This document shows, one piece after another, positions 44,248 through 55,143 of a stretch of 64,000 nt of DNA. The DNA is from Citreicella sp. C3M06. Lineage in GTDB: Bacteria; Pseudomonadota; Alphaproteobacteria; Rhodobacterales; Rhodobacteraceae. The first letter of the stretch is position 1. Each line of letters opens with the position of its first letter. A program made the translations under genes and the position numbers. The stretch lies in NCBI RefSeq assembly GCF_018860705.1, contig NZ_JAHKQA010000031.1, forward strand, positions 345-64,344. Direction: 5' to 3'. The notes beneath the pieces are model-generated. The model did not search any database, was not told where the DNA came from, and saw only the letters and a program-made list of their open reading frames with translations.

Positions 44248-45078
44248 TCAGATGACAACCTGACCGCAGGGATGGGCGCTGCGCACCTGTCGTTCCAGCT
44301 GCGCGGCAAGCGACTTGCGGTTGGGATGATCATCCACCCGCACCGGCGGATGATAGACCAGCCGCACCCGCCCCTGCCGCCATGTCCCGAGCATCTTGAG
44401 CAGATGCCCGCCAAAGGTCATGTCACCCCACCAGCCATAAAACCGCGGGTCGGCCCCCGGAGGGGCCTCATAGACCACCGTCACCGCCTGAAGCTGCATT
44501 TCGTGACGCAGCGCATCGGCATAAAAGGCGGAAAACAGCGTCGATTTGAATGGCAGCACCCGCTGACCGTCGGTCGAGGTGCCTTCTGGGAAGAACAGCA
44601 GCCGGTCGCGCTGCAACAGGCGCCGTTCGAACAGCTTGCGTTGCTCAAGCGCGGCGCGTGGATCGCGCGCGATAAACAGCGTTCCGGTGAGCTTTGCCAG
44701 AGGTCCGATGCCCGGCCAGCCCGCCACCTCGGACTTGGAAACAAAGCACAGGTTGCGGTGGGCGTTCAGCACGAAGATATCGAGCCACGATGCATGGTTC
44801 GCCACGTAAGAGCCAGCCCCCGACATCTGCGGCCCGCGGCTTTCAACCCGGATGCCAAGAACCCCCATCGCCGCCCGGCAGGCGTATTGCGTCACGTAGG
44901 GCGTGACCCTGCGACGCCCGCCAAAACCGACGATCTCGAGCAGCCGAAGCGGCAGCGTGATGCAGACCCCGACCAGCAAGACCCCCGTCAGCACCAGCCC
45001 GCGCAGCAGTGCCAGCGCCCAGCCCCCCGGCCCCAGCGGCGTGTCTTCGGGCGGCTCTCCGCGCCAAGTCGGGCTCAT
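44248..45078 (-). CDS. olsA: lyso-ornithine lipid acyltransferase / 1-acylglycerol-3-phosphate acyltransferase-like
   Basis: A 276-residue membrane-associated acyltransferase of the PlsC family, probably adding the second fatty acid to lyso-ornithine lipid. The catalytic NHASWLD (HxxxxD) and FPEGTSTDG motifs are present, with one N-terminal membrane segment (LALLRGLVLTGVLLVGVCI). Its ATG overlaps the stop of the olsB-like gene (ATGA at 45075-45078). The pairing with olsB is what assigns it to ornithine lipid rather than phosphatidic acid synthesis. Confidence 0.88.
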   Translation of the reverse strand: MSPTWRGEPPEDTPLGPGGWALALLRGLVLTGVLLVGVCITLPLRLLEIVGFGGRRRVTPYVTQYACRAAMGVLGIRVESRGPQMSGAGSYVANHASWLDIFVLNAHRNLCFVSKSEVAGWPGIGPLAKLTGTLFIARDPRAALEQRKLFERRLLQRDRLLFFPEGTSTDGQRVLPFKSTLFSAFYADALRHEMQLQAVTVVYEAPPGADPRFYGWWGDMTFGGHLLKMLGTWRQGRVRLVYHPPVRVDDHPNRKSLAAQLERQVRSAHPCGQVVI

Positions 45079-45833
45079 CCGCGCGCCCGCGTGTAGATGC
45101 CCGCCGCCTTGGCGTTCAGGCGTTCTGTGTCCATCACCAGACACACATCGGTGGTGTTAAACGCATGGTCCACAAAGGCCCCCTCGCCAACCGTGCCGCC
45201 CAGCCGCAGGTAGCCCTTGATCAGGGCTGGCACCTCAAGCATGGCGCGCTTGCGGTCGATCTGCGCCTCGGGCAGCAGATCCATCGACTGAAACACCCGC
45301 GAGCGCACCCGCAACGCCTCTGGCGCAAGATGGCGGTGGTGCAACAGTGACAAGGGCTCGGCCAGCCGCGCGACATCGGTGCCGTGAAAGGACGCGGTGC
45401 CGAACAGCACCTCGATGCCGTGCTCGGCGACATACCCGGCCAGCGCCTGCCACAGATGCATCATCGCCGTGCCGCCGCGATAATCCGGATGCAGGCAGGA
45501 TCGCCCCAGCTCCAGCAGCCGCCGCCCAGAGCGCCGCAGCGGTTCAAGATCATACTCGTCTTCGGAATAGAACTGACCGGCAACGCGGGCCTGATCGTCG
45601 CGCAGCAGCCGGTAGACACCGACAACCGCATCGCCGCGCCGCGCATCCCTCAGCAGCAGATGGTCAAAGAACGGATCGAATCGATCCCGTTCCAGCCGCG
45701 CGTCATGGTCGACCAGCGCGCCAGAGCCGCCCAGCTCCTCGACAAAGACCTCGTAGCGCAGGCGCTGCGCCGCGCGGATGTCTTGCGCGCACCGGGCCAG
45801 CCGCACGGTGAATTCGGTCTCGTCCAGTGCCAT
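45075..45833 (-). CDS. olsB: L-ornithine N-alpha-acyltransferase
   Basis: A 252-residue GNAT-fold enzyme that transfers a 3-hydroxy fatty acid from acyl carrier protein to ornithine, making lyso-ornithine lipid. Family segments are RLRYEVFVEELGG, LLLRDARRGDAVVGVYRLL, LGRSCLHPDYRGG and DVCLVMDTERL. AAGGAGGGG lies just before the ATG at 45833. It is first in the two-gene olsB-olsA unit. Such lipids replace phospholipids when phosphate is scarce in many marine alphaproteobacteria, but no Pho box was identified here. Confidence 0.9.
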   Translation of the reverse strand: MALDETEFTVRLARCAQDIRAAQRLRYEVFVEELGGSGALVDHDARLERDRFDPFFDHLLLRDARRGDAVVGVYRLLRDDQARVAGQFYSEDEYDLEPLRRSGRRLLELGRSCLHPDYRGGTAMMHLWQALAGYVAEHGIEVLFGTASFHGTDVARLAEPLSLLHHRHLAPEALRVRSRVFQSMDLLPEAQIDRKRAMLEVPALIKGYLRLGGTVGEGAFVDHAFNTTDVCLVMDTERLNAKAAGIYTRARG

Positions 45834-45956
45834 TGCCCCTCCTTGGCCCAGCCCCGCCTCCTGCGTGTTTAAGGCCAGAGCGCCGCAAGGAAAACCGGTT
45901 TTGGCCAAACCCGCTCAGACCGGCGTTAACCAATCCTAAATATCTGGAGGCTTAAT

Positions 45957-46139
45957 CTAATTGTCGAAAACCGGAACAAGGCCGACACGTCGCCCGTCTA
46001 TAACAACCTTACCCTGTTCGCGGAAGTTGACCGTGACCCGGCCTGCAATATTGGATTGCACCTGTCCGGTGCCCCAATCGGGCTGCTCGGGATGCGTGAC
46101 CAGCATTCCAGGCTCAAGCATCGCGTTCAGGTCGTCCAT
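45957..46139 (-). CDS. DUF3553 domain small protein
   Basis: A 60-residue protein, nearly all one small beta domain (PGMLVTHPEQPDWGTGQVQS, then VTVNFREQGKVVI). This fold resembles the DUF3553 domain found alone or at the C-terminus of UvrD/PcrA-like helicases; function unknown. The ATG at 46139 is preferred; a longer frame to 46169 would overlap the chpT ribosome site. It is divergent from chpT with only 28 bases between the starts, so control may be shared. Confidence 0.8.
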   Translation of the reverse strand: MDDLNAMLEPGMLVTHPEQPDWGTGQVQSNIAGRVTVNFREQGKVVIDGRRVGLVPVFDN

Positions 46140-46167
46140 TTTCTGCCCTTCGTTCAAGGAGTCCACC

Positions 46168-46770
46168 ATGACAGATCATAGCGCGAGACTCGCCACCCTG
46201 GTAGGGTCGCGCCTGTGTCACGATCTCGTCAGCCCCATCGGGGCGATATCCAACGGGCTGGAACTGATCGCCCTCGCAGGCAGCCCTGGACCCGAAGAGA
46301 TGGAGCTTATCGCGCAAAGCTGCGCCTCGGCGCGGGCGCGAATCAATTTTTTCCGCGTCGCCTTTGGCAAAGCCTCGCCGGAACAGATGGTCGGCCACAA
46401 CGAGGCGGCGAAGCTGATCACCGATTACTGCGAAGGTGGGCGCATGACGATGGACTGGCAGCCGCAGACCAGCGCTGCGCGCGAGGCGGTGCAGATCGCC
46501 TATCTTGCAGCGCTGTGCTGCGAGACGGCGCTGCCGCTGGGCGGGCGGGTGCAGATCCTGGAGGCCGATGGCATCTGGCGCATCAGCGGCACCGGGCGCC
46601 GGGTCAGCGTGGATTCCGCGCTTTGGTCGGCACTGGGAAATCTCGAGGCGCCCGACGACATCGCGCCGGACCGGGTTCAGTTCGCCTGCCTTGCGATGCT
46701 TGTCCCCGAAGCCGGGCGCAAGCTGACCGTGCACACCGGCGATGCCGCCGTGTCGATCGAGATCCGCTGA
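46168..46770 (+). CDS. chpT: histidine phosphotransferase ChpT
   Basis: Passes phosphate from the hybrid kinase CckA to CtrA and CpdR, controlling cell cycle in Caulobacter and motility, gene transfer agents and differentiation in Rhodobacteraceae. 200 residues: the dimerisation helix holds the phospho-accepting His18 in RLCHDLVSPIGAISNGLEL, and the C-terminal part is a degenerate ATPase fold lacking ATP-binding motifs, as in ChpT. AAGGAG lies 6 bases before the ATG. Confidence 0.92.
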   Translation: MTDHSARLATLVGSRLCHDLVSPIGAISNGLELIALAGSPGPEEMELIAQSCASARARINFFRVAFGKASPEQMVGHNEAAKLITDYCEGGRMTMDWQPQTSAAREAVQIAYLAALCCETALPLGGRVQILEADGIWRISGTGRRVSVDSALWSALGNLEAPDDIAPDRVQFACLAMLVPEAGRKLTVHTGDAAVSIEIR

Positions 46771-46774
46771 CAGC

Positions 46775-46796
46775 AGCCGCCGGTTTCCCGGCGGCT
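46775..46796. terminator. hairpin between convergent chpT and proA
   Basis: AGCCGCCGG (46775-46783) pairs perfectly with CCGGCGGCT (46788-46796) around TTTC. There is no T run, so termination in either direction is probable but not certain. Confidence 0.6.
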
Positions 46797-46803
46797 TGGG
46801 CGG

Positions 46804-48069
46804 TTACGTGCGCACCGCCCCATCCGAGCGCACCACGTATTTGAACGAGGTCAGCTGCTCGGCCCCAACCGGGCCACGGGCGTGCATCTTGCCGGTGGCA
46901 ATGCCGATCTCGGCGCCCATGCCAAATTCACCGCCATCGGCGAACTGGGTCGAGGAATTGACCATGATAATGGCGCTATCCACCCGTTCGATGAAGCGGG
47001 CGATGGCGGTCTCGTCCTCGGCGAGGATGCAATCAGTGTGACTGGACCCAAAGGCGCGGATGTGGGCGATGGCGGCGTCTTCATCCGCAACCACCTTTGC
47101 GGCGATGATGCTGTCGAGATATTCGCAGCCCCAGTCGGCGTCACTGGCAGGCACGGTGCCGGGAATCGCCTGCAACGCCACATCGGCGCGCACCTCGATC
47201 CCGGCGTCGATCAGCGCGCGGATGATGCCCTGCCCGATGGTGTCGACCGCATCCTGATGGATCAGCAGGCATTCGGCGGCGCCGCAGATGCCGGTGCGCC
47301 GGGTCTTGGCGTTGATCACCACAGACAGCGCCTTAACCGGATCGGCCGACGCGTCGATATAGATGTGCACGATGCCTTCGAGATGGGCAAAGACCGGCAC
47401 CCGCGCCTCGCGCTGCACAAGGCCGACCAACCCCTTGCCGCCGCGCGGCACGATGACATCGACGTAATCGGTCATTTGCAGCAATTCGCTGACAGCGGCG
47501 CGCTCGCGGGTGGGCACAAGCTGGATCGAGGCTTCGGGCAGACCGGCGGCGCGCAGGCCGGTCACAAGGCAGGCATGGATGGCGCGCGACGAATGGAAGC
47601 TTTCCGAGCCGCCGCGCAGGATCACCGCATTGCCGGATTTCAGGCAGAGCGCCCCGGCATCGGCGGTGACATTGGGGCGTGATTCGTAGATCACCCCGAC
47701 CACGCCCAGCGGCGTGCGCACGCGCTGGATGTGCAGCCCGCTCGGGCGGTCCCAGTCGGCGATGACCTCGCCCACGGGATCGGGCTGGGCGGCGATGGCG
47801 CGCAGGCTGTCCTCGATGGCGGCGATGCGCGCATCGGTGAGGGTCAGCCTGTCCATCATCGCATCGGTCAGGCCCTTTTCGCGGCCAAATTCGAGATCCT
47901 GCGCATTGGCGGCGATGATCTCGGCGCGGCTGGTCTTCATCGCGTCGGCTGCGGCGATCAGCGCGCGGGTCTTTGCCTCTGGCGGGGTGAAGGCGAGCTC
48001 GGCTGCGGCCGCTTTTGCTCGGCGGCCGATTTCGGTCATGACGGCGGCAATGTCGGTCATGTCTTTCAT
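46804..48069 (-). CDS. proA: glutamate-5-semialdehyde dehydrogenase (gamma-glutamyl phosphate reductase)
   Basis: Second enzyme of proline synthesis; reduces gamma-glutamyl phosphate with NADPH. 421 residues. Signatures are [20 protein letters not shown], the catalytic-Cys segment [14 protein letters not shown] and [19 protein letters not shown]. It lies after proB on the same strand with a 170-base gap containing a palindromic repeat. Confidence 0.95.
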   Translation of the reverse strand: MKDMTDIAAVMTEIGRRAKAAAAELAFTPPEAKTRALIAAADAMKTSRAEIIAANAQDLEFGREKGLTDAMMDRLTLTDARIAAIEDSLRAIAAQPDPVGEVIADWDRPSGLHIQRVRTPLGVVGVIYESRPNVTADAGALCLKSGNAVILRGGSESFHSSRAIHACLVTGLRAAGLPEASIQLVPTRERAAVSELLQMTDYVDVIVPRGGKGLVGLVQREARVPVFAHLEGIVHIYIDASADPVKALSVVINAKTRRTGICGAAECLLIHQDAVDTIGQGIIRALIDAGIEVRADVALQAIPGTVPASDADWGCEYLDSIIAAKVVADEDAAIAHIRAFGSSHTDCILAEDETAIARFIERVDSAIIMVNSSTQFADGGEFGMGAEIGIATGKMHARGPVGAEQLTSFKYVVRSDGAVRT

Positions 48070-48150
48070 CGCGGATCACCCCTTGGGATCATTGGCAGGA
48101 GCTTGTCATATAGCGCCGCGCGCCGGGCCGGGCCAGTCAAAGATGTTTGT

Positions 48151-48218
48151 GCCGGGAGGGGGGCCAGCCCCCGCGCTGCGCTGCCCCCCCCCCCCCGGAG
48201 TTTATCTGGCAAGATGAA
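48151..48218. repeat. palindromic intergenic repeat, copy D (inverse), with a 13-C tract
   Basis: The minus strand reads CTTGCCAGATAAACTCC, a G run, CAGCGCAGCGCGGGGGCTGG and CCCCCCTCCC, the same layout as copies A and B2 with a diverged core. The homopolymer of 13 C residues is at 48184-48196. Confidence 0.65.
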
Positions 48219-48239
48219 GGGCGGGCGCGGCGCCGCTTG

Positions 48240-50425
<2,186 letters not shown>

Positions 50426-50561
50426 TCAAGCGTCGGCGCATCCTGAAAGCATCGGACGGCGAACGGCTTTGAAAAGACTTGGAAAACTGTGTGGCTTGGC
50501 TGCTTCCCCCGGACGCTCGCGATGTCATGTCGAAACATACATCACGAGCGTCACAGGAAAG

Positions 50562-50638
50562 TGGCGCGGTTGACGGGGCTCGAACCCGCGACCCCCGGCG
50601 TGACAGGCCGGTACTCTAACCAACTGAGCTACAACCGC
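50562..50638 (-). tRNA. tRNA-Asp (anticodon GUC), copy 1
   Basis: The minus strand gives a 77-nt tRNA: acceptor stem GCGGTTG/CAACCGC, D arm AGCTCAGTTGGTTAGAGT, anticodon loop CTGTCAC with GTC, T arm GGTTCGAACCC and encoded CCA. Confidence 0.96.
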
Positions 50639-50672
50639 GCATATAGCACGGGGCGACTTCTTCGGGGCAGTG

Positions 50673-50749
50673 TGGCGCGGTTGACGGGGCTCGAACCCGC
50701 GACCCCCGGCGTGACAGGCCGGTACTCTAACCATCTGAGCTACAACCGC
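50673..50749 (-). tRNA. tRNA-Asp (anticodon GUC), copy 2
   Basis: Same 77-nt structure as the neighbouring copy and nearly identical; the only difference seen is GATGG instead of GTTGG in the D loop. The two genes are 34 bases apart and probably cotranscribed, this one first. Confidence 0.96.
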
Positions 50750-50902
50750 TCACTGCCTCCGAGGAGTGTCTCCCCGAACGTGGGGGCCTTCTAGGCGGCG
50801 GCCCGGATGCCGTCAAGCGGTTTTGATAGGTGCCTTCGTCATTTTTTTCACATCGCTTACCAACTGCCCTGCTGCGCGCCGGAAAACACCGGGGCGCGGC
50901 GG

Positions 50903-51172
50903 TCATCCCGGGCTGGAACTCTGCCAAGGGGCCCCGTTCCGCGCATCGCGGTCCGCCTTTTCAAGCGTCGCGCAAAGGCGTTCGAGTTCGGCGGCAAGCA
51001 GAATCACCTGCGTCACCCGCGCGGTTTCGTTGCCCTTGGCAATTTCATAGCCTGCATGTTCAACCAGCGCCGCCGCCGCCCGAAGCAGCCTCGGCACAGC
51101 GCGCAGTCCTGACACCCGTCCAGCTTCGATCACCAGCGCCTCGAGAACATCCCCGTCCCGGTCAGACACCAT
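50903..51172 (-). CDS. small helical protein of unknown function
   Basis: An 89-residue protein with two long helices (VLEALVIEAGRVSGLRAVPR and TQVILLAAELERLCATLEKA) and no signal or membrane segment. GAGGGG lies just before the ATG at 51172 (MVSDRDGDVLEAL). The heptad-like Leu/Ala spacing suggests a coiled-coil or helical hairpin. I do not recognise a family. It is between the tRNA-Asp pair and sufT, divergent from sufT. Confidence 0.6.
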   Translation of the reverse strand: MVSDRDGDVLEALVIEAGRVSGLRAVPRLLRAAAALVEHAGYEIAKGNETARVTQVILLAAELERLCATLEKADRDARNGAPWQSSSPG

Positions 51173-51514
51173 TTCCCCTCCCCATTTACTCCCACTCCGC
51201 CAGAAATCGTTGGCGGGCAAACAAACGCCGGCCCGGACCGCCTTGCGCCGCCCTTGTCGCCACCGCATCCCCGCGATGAGTTCAATGGTTCAGGAACAAA
51301 GCCGAACTTGCGCGGCGGACCGCCCCTGCCGGGCGCAGGCCAAGGCATAGCATGAAACGACAATTCTCAAATATCTTTGTTTGGCTATGCGTAAATTCGT
51401 CCTTTGGTTGATCACCACGCCAGCCCAACCCCTTGCAGGCATGACGCCCGCCCTTTACCCGCGTCACCGCATTCCCTATATATTTTCTCAAGAAAGACAC
51501 ATAAAGGACAGACC
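51173..51514. other. intergenic region upstream of sufT, no gene seen
   Basis: 342 bases with only short spurious frames. It is unusually AT-rich near 51355-51410 and 51475-51505. CCTATATATTTTC at about 51475 is a possible -10 area for sufT, but no clear -35 was found. Confidence 0.4.
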
Positions 51515-51871
51515 ATGAACGATGCACCGCTTGAAGGCGCGCCGCTGATCGCTCCCTCCAGCACCGGGCACCCGCTGCACGAGGCGGTGGTCGAGGCGTG
51601 CCGCTCGGTCTACGACCCCGAAATCCCCGTGAACATCTATGACCTCGGGTTGATCTACACGATCGATATCGACGATGCGAATTCGGTCCGGGTGATCATG
51701 ACGCTGACCGCCCCCGGATGCCCGGTGGCCGGTGAAATGCCGGGCTGGGTGCAGGATGCGGCCAGCGCCGTACCCGGCGTGCGGGATGTCGATGTCGAGA
51801 TGGTGTTCGACCCGCCCTGGGGCATGGACATGATGTCCGACGAGGCGCGGCTGGAACTGGGCTTCATGTAA
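51515..51871 (+). CDS. sufT: MIP18/SufT-type iron-sulfur assembly protein
   Basis: A 118-residue DUF59/MIP18 domain protein that helps mature Fe-S proteins. Family segments are SVYDPEIPVNIYDLGLIY, TLTAPGCPVAGEMPGWV (conserved Cys) and VFDPPWGMDMMSDEARLELG. The start at 51515 has AAAGGA upstream. The rest of the suf operon is not in the window, but an A-type carrier gene lies 2 kb downstream. Confidence 0.9.
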   Translation: MNDAPLEGAPLIAPSSTGHPLHEAVVEACRSVYDPEIPVNIYDLGLIYTIDIDDANSVRVIMTLTAPGCPVAGEMPGWVQDAASAVPGVRDVDVEMVFDPPWGMDMMSDEARLELGFM

Positions 51872-51943
51872 GCGAGCCTCCCGCGCCGGGTGCAACGGGC
51901 GCGGAAAATCTGGAACCCGACCCGCCCTGCGCGGTTTGGGTGC

Positions 51944-53599
51944 ATGTATCGCCTTGTCCTCGCCGCCGCGCTCGCGCTTTTGTCGCTTGCCTTTGCCTCT
52001 CTGCTCGCCGCGCAAAGCAGCGAGCCAGAGCGTTGGTACAAGGTCGAGCTGATCAATCCGGGCCTTGGCACCGCGCCGCAGACCGTTGATCGCACCACGC
52101 CGCGTTCGAGCCTTGAAAGCTTCATGTTCCGGGCCGATGCCGAAGACTGGGACGGCGCGGCGCATCTGCTGGACCTGTCGGCGATCCCCGCCTCCGAACA
52201 GGCGGTCGAGGGGCCAAAGCGGGCAAAGGCCTTTGCCACCCTGCTTGAACGCAAGATCATGATCGACTGGTACGATCTGCGCGACCGCCCCGACGGGGTG
52301 GATGAGCGCGGCAGCGAAACGCCGCTGGCAGGCGAGCCGCGCCGCTCGCTGCTGCTGTGGTACGTCAAGCTGAACGACCGGCCGATCCCGATCCGCATCA
52401 ACCGCATCAAGCCCGAGGTCGGAGACCCGGCGTGGCTGGTCTCGCGGCAGACAGTGATGGCGCTGCCCGCGCTCGAAGAAGCCTATGGGCCGACCGAACT
52501 GGAACTGATGCTGCCCGAACCGCTGCGCACCAAGGCGTTCTGGAACCTGCGCTGGTGGGAGGTCATCGCCTTTCCGCTGGCGCTTGCCGTCACCGGGCTG
52601 ATCGGTTTCGTGGTGAACCGGGCGCTGTCGCGCGGCCTTGCCCGCACCCACCGCGATGCGCCGACCTCGATGCTGGTGGCGATCCGCCCGCCGGTGACGC
52701 TGGCGGTGATGACCATGGTGATGGTGCTGATCACCCATCACGTGCTGGTGTTTTCCGGGCGGATCGACACCATCTTGTCACCGCTGCTGATCCTTGGCGG
52801 CGTGGTCGCAGCGCTGTGGTTGATCGTCAACGTTGCCGATGTGATCCTGTCGCGGCTGGTGAAATTCGACGGCGGCGAGCTGGCCGAGATGGGCGAAGGT
52901 CAGGAGGCCCGGCGCAACATCGCAACCCGCGTCTCGGCGGCGCGGCGCATGATGATCGTGATCGTGGTGCTGGTCGGTGCCGGGATCACCATCAGCGAGG
53001 CCAGCGTGATGCGCTCGCTCGGGCTGTCGCTGCTGGCATCGGCGGGCACGGCAACGATCATCCTTGCCTATGCCGGGCGCAATATCCTGACCAACATCAT
53101 GGCCTCGTTGCAGATCGCGCTGAACCAGTCGGCGCGGATCGGGGACAGGGTGCTGTATGACGGCCAGCTGTGTTCGGTCGAGCGCATCCATTTCACCTAT
53201 GTGCAACTGCGCGTCTGGACCGGGCGGCGGCTGGTGGTGCCGGTGGTGGATTTCGTCAGCGAGCCGTTCGAAAACTGGACGATGCGCGATCCCTACATGA
53301 TCCGCGAAGTGGTGCTGCGCCTGTCGCACGGCGCCGATGTCGAACCGCTGCGCCGCGCCTACCACGAGATTCTCGACAGCATTGAGGACATCCCGGACCG
53401 CCCGGTCGATCGCGGCGTCTATGTGCAGGGGCATGACGTGTTCGGCCAGTCGGTGCTGTTCCTCGTGCCCGCCCCAGACCCCAATATCGCATGGGCGCTG
53501 GAATGCGAGGTGCGCGAGCGATTGTTGCAAGAGGCGCGCGTGATCGACGATGGCGCGCACGCCATGTTCCCGAGCGCCTCGCCCGCCGAAGCGGCCTGA
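51944..53599 (+). CDS. MscS-family mechanosensitive ion channel
   Basis: A 551-residue inner-membrane protein. Residues 1-24 are a signal peptide (LVLAAALALLSLAFASLLAAQ), 25-200 a periplasmic domain, then four to five membrane helices (VIAFPLALAVTGLIGFVVN and similar). The pore helix and MscS core is SAGTATIILAYAGRNILTNI, followed by the beta-domain segment ARIGDRVLYDGQLCSVERI. It should open on hypo-osmotic shock. The start at 51944 begins at the signal peptide; the longer frame has no support. Confidence 0.9.
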   Translation: MYRLVLAAALALLSLAFASLLAAQSSEPERWYKVELINPGLGTAPQTVDRTTPRSSLESFMFRADAEDWDGAAHLLDLSAIPASEQAVEGPKRAKAFATLLERKIMIDWYDLRDRPDGVDERGSETPLAGEPRRSLLLWYVKLNDRPIPIRINRIKPEVGDPAWLVSRQTVMALPALEEAYGPTELELMLPEPLRTKAFWNLRWWEVIAFPLALAVTGLIGFVVNRALSRGLARTHRDAPTSMLVAIRPPVTLAVMTMVMVLITHHVLVFSGRIDTILSPLLILGGVVAALWLIVNVADVILSRLVKFDGGELAEMGEGQEARRNIATRVSAARRMMIVIVVLVGAGITISEASVMRSLGLSLLASAGTATIILAYAGRNILTNIMASLQIALNQSARIGDRVLYDGQLCSVERIHFTYVQLRVWTGRRLVVPVVDFVSEPFENWTMRDPYMIREVVLRLSHGADVEPLRRAYHEILDSIEDIPDRPVDRGVYVQGHDVFGQSVLFLVPAPDPNIAWALECEVRERLLQEARVIDDGAHAMFPSASPAEAA

Positions 53600-53800
53600 T
53601 CCGCACCGGATCGGCGCGCCAACAGCTCACTGCGCGCCGCCCTTTCGCCGCGCCGCTTCTGGCGCAACGCCCGGCAGGGCGCGGCGTGAACCCGCAGTTT
53701 CAAGGATTTTCAGCGCCGCGCCCTGCTCTTGCCATACGCCCCCCCTTGAGTGCGCCCGCCCAAGGCATTAGGTTTGACCCCTTAATCAAGGAGACGCCCG

Positions 53801-54178
53801 ATGTTCGGCATTCCCGGAAAACAGGCCGTGACGATGACCCCCGCCGCCGTGGCGCAGGTTCGCAAGCTCATGGATCGCGACAATCGCGCCGGTCTGCGGA
53901 TCGGCATCAAGAAAGGCGGCTGCGCTGGCATGGAATACACCATGGATTTCGTCGATGCGCCCGAGCCCAACGACGAAATCGTTGAACAGGATGGTGCGCG
54001 CGTGCTGATTGCACCGATGGCGCAGATGTTCCTGTTCGGCACCGAGATCGACTATTTCACCGAGCTTCTTGAATCCGGCTTCCGGTTCAACAACCCGAAC
54101 GTGTCGGATTCCTGCGGCTGCGGCGAGTCGATCAAATTCAAGGATGTCGAGGAACTGGCGGCGGACCGTCGCGACTGA
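53801..54178 (+). CDS. A-type iron-sulfur carrier (SufA/IscA/ErpA family)
   Basis: A 125-residue Fe-S carrier with the three conserved cysteines: Cys41 in KKGGCAGMEY and Cys105 and Cys107 in DSCGCGES. It passes clusters from the SUF scaffold to target enzymes. AAGGAGA lies upstream of the ATG at 53801. It stands between the MscS channel and tpiA. Confidence 0.93.
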   Translation: MFGIPGKQAVTMTPAAVAQVRKLMDRDNRAGLRIGIKKGGCAGMEYTMDFVDAPEPNDEIVEQDGARVLIAPMAQMFLFGTEIDYFTELLESGFRFNNPNVSDSCGCGESIKFKDVEELAADRRD

Positions 54179-54269
54179 TTGCCTCCTGCGGCGATAATCC
54201 CGCCGCCCTGCCCTTGACCTCGGCCCGCTGCGGCGAAAGATGTGCGCAACAGTTTCAAAGGGAGAGATC

Positions 54270-55022
54270 ATGCGTACCAAGCTAGCCGCAGGCAATTGGA
54301 AGATGAACGGCCTTACCGAGGCGCTGTCTGAACTTGCCGGTATGGCAGACGCCGCCGCCGGTGCCTCCGAGGTGCTGATCTGCCCGCCCTTCACGCTGGT
54401 AGGCGCGGCAGCGGCGGCAGCAAGCGGCATCGCCATCGGCGGGCAGGATTGCCATGCAGCGGCTTCTGGCGCGCATACCGGCGATGTGTCGGCGGCCATG
54501 CTCAAGGACGCGGGCGCGAGCCATGTCATCCTTGGCCATTCCGAGCGCCGCACCGACCACAACGAGCGCAACAGCGACGTCAACGCCAAATGCGTTGCCG
54601 CATGGGATGCCGGGCTGACGGTGGTGCTTTGCGTCGGGGAAAGCCTTGAACAGCGCGAGGCGGCGAACACGCTCGAGATCATCGGCGGGCAGCTGGCAGC
54701 ATCGGTTCCCGACGGCGCGACCGGACATAATCTGGTGATCGCCTATGAACCGATCTGGGCGATTGGCACTGGCAAGGTGCCGAGCACCGACCAGATTGGC
54801 GAGGTGCATGATTTCATGCGCGCCCGCCTTGAAAAGCGCTTTGGCTCGGGCGTCGGCCGCTCGGTCCGCCTGCTCTACGGCGGCTCGGTGAAACCGTCCA
54901 ACGCCACCGAGATCTTTGCCGTGTCCAATGTCGATGGCGCGCTGGTGGGCGGGGCCTCGCTGAAGGCCGCCGATTTCGTGCCGATCATCGAGGCGCTGAA
55001 CGCCGCGTCGCAAGACGGCTAA
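54270..55022 (+). CDS. tpiA: triose-phosphate isomerase
   Basis: Interconverts dihydroxyacetone phosphate and glyceraldehyde 3-phosphate. 250 residues. Lys in AGNWKMNG, His in GHSERR and the catalytic Glu in [12 protein letters not shown] are present, as is YGGSVKPSN for phosphate binding. GGGAGA lies just before the ATG at 54270. Confidence 0.96.
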   Translation: MRTKLAAGNWKMNGLTEALSELAGMADAAAGASEVLICPPFTLVGAAAAAASGIAIGGQDCHAAASGAHTGDVSAAMLKDAGASHVILGHSERRTDHNERNSDVNAKCVAAWDAGLTVVLCVGESLEQREAANTLEIIGGQLAASVPDGATGHNLVIAYEPIWAIGTGKVPSTDQIGEVHDFMRARLEKRFGSGVGRSVRLLYGGSVKPSNATEIFAVSNVDGALVGGASLKAADFVPIIEALNAASQDG

Positions 55023-55143
55023 CCGATCTTACAGGCGAAAGCCGATCCGCCTCGGCCGGTTCGCGGCCGGGGCGTTTCTCTGCCCCGGCCCGGCCAGTTT
55101 CCCTCCGCGCTCCAGCGATACCATCGCCGCGCGCGGGCCTTGG

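Noticed and set aside
45925-45940. GTTAA-N7-TAAA, resembling a CtrA box upstream of olsB
   Set aside because: The second half should be TTAA; one mismatch in nine fixed bases is common by chance in an AT-rich gap, and no paired promoter was seen. Nearness to chpT is not evidence.
50525-50794. Protein frames through the tRNA-Asp pair
   Set aside because: Both strands are occupied by well-formed tRNA genes.
55040-55110. GC-rich inverted sequences between tpiA and dctM
   Set aside because: GGCCGG/CCGGCC runs here are expected by chance at this GC content, the possible stems are interrupted, and no T run follows.
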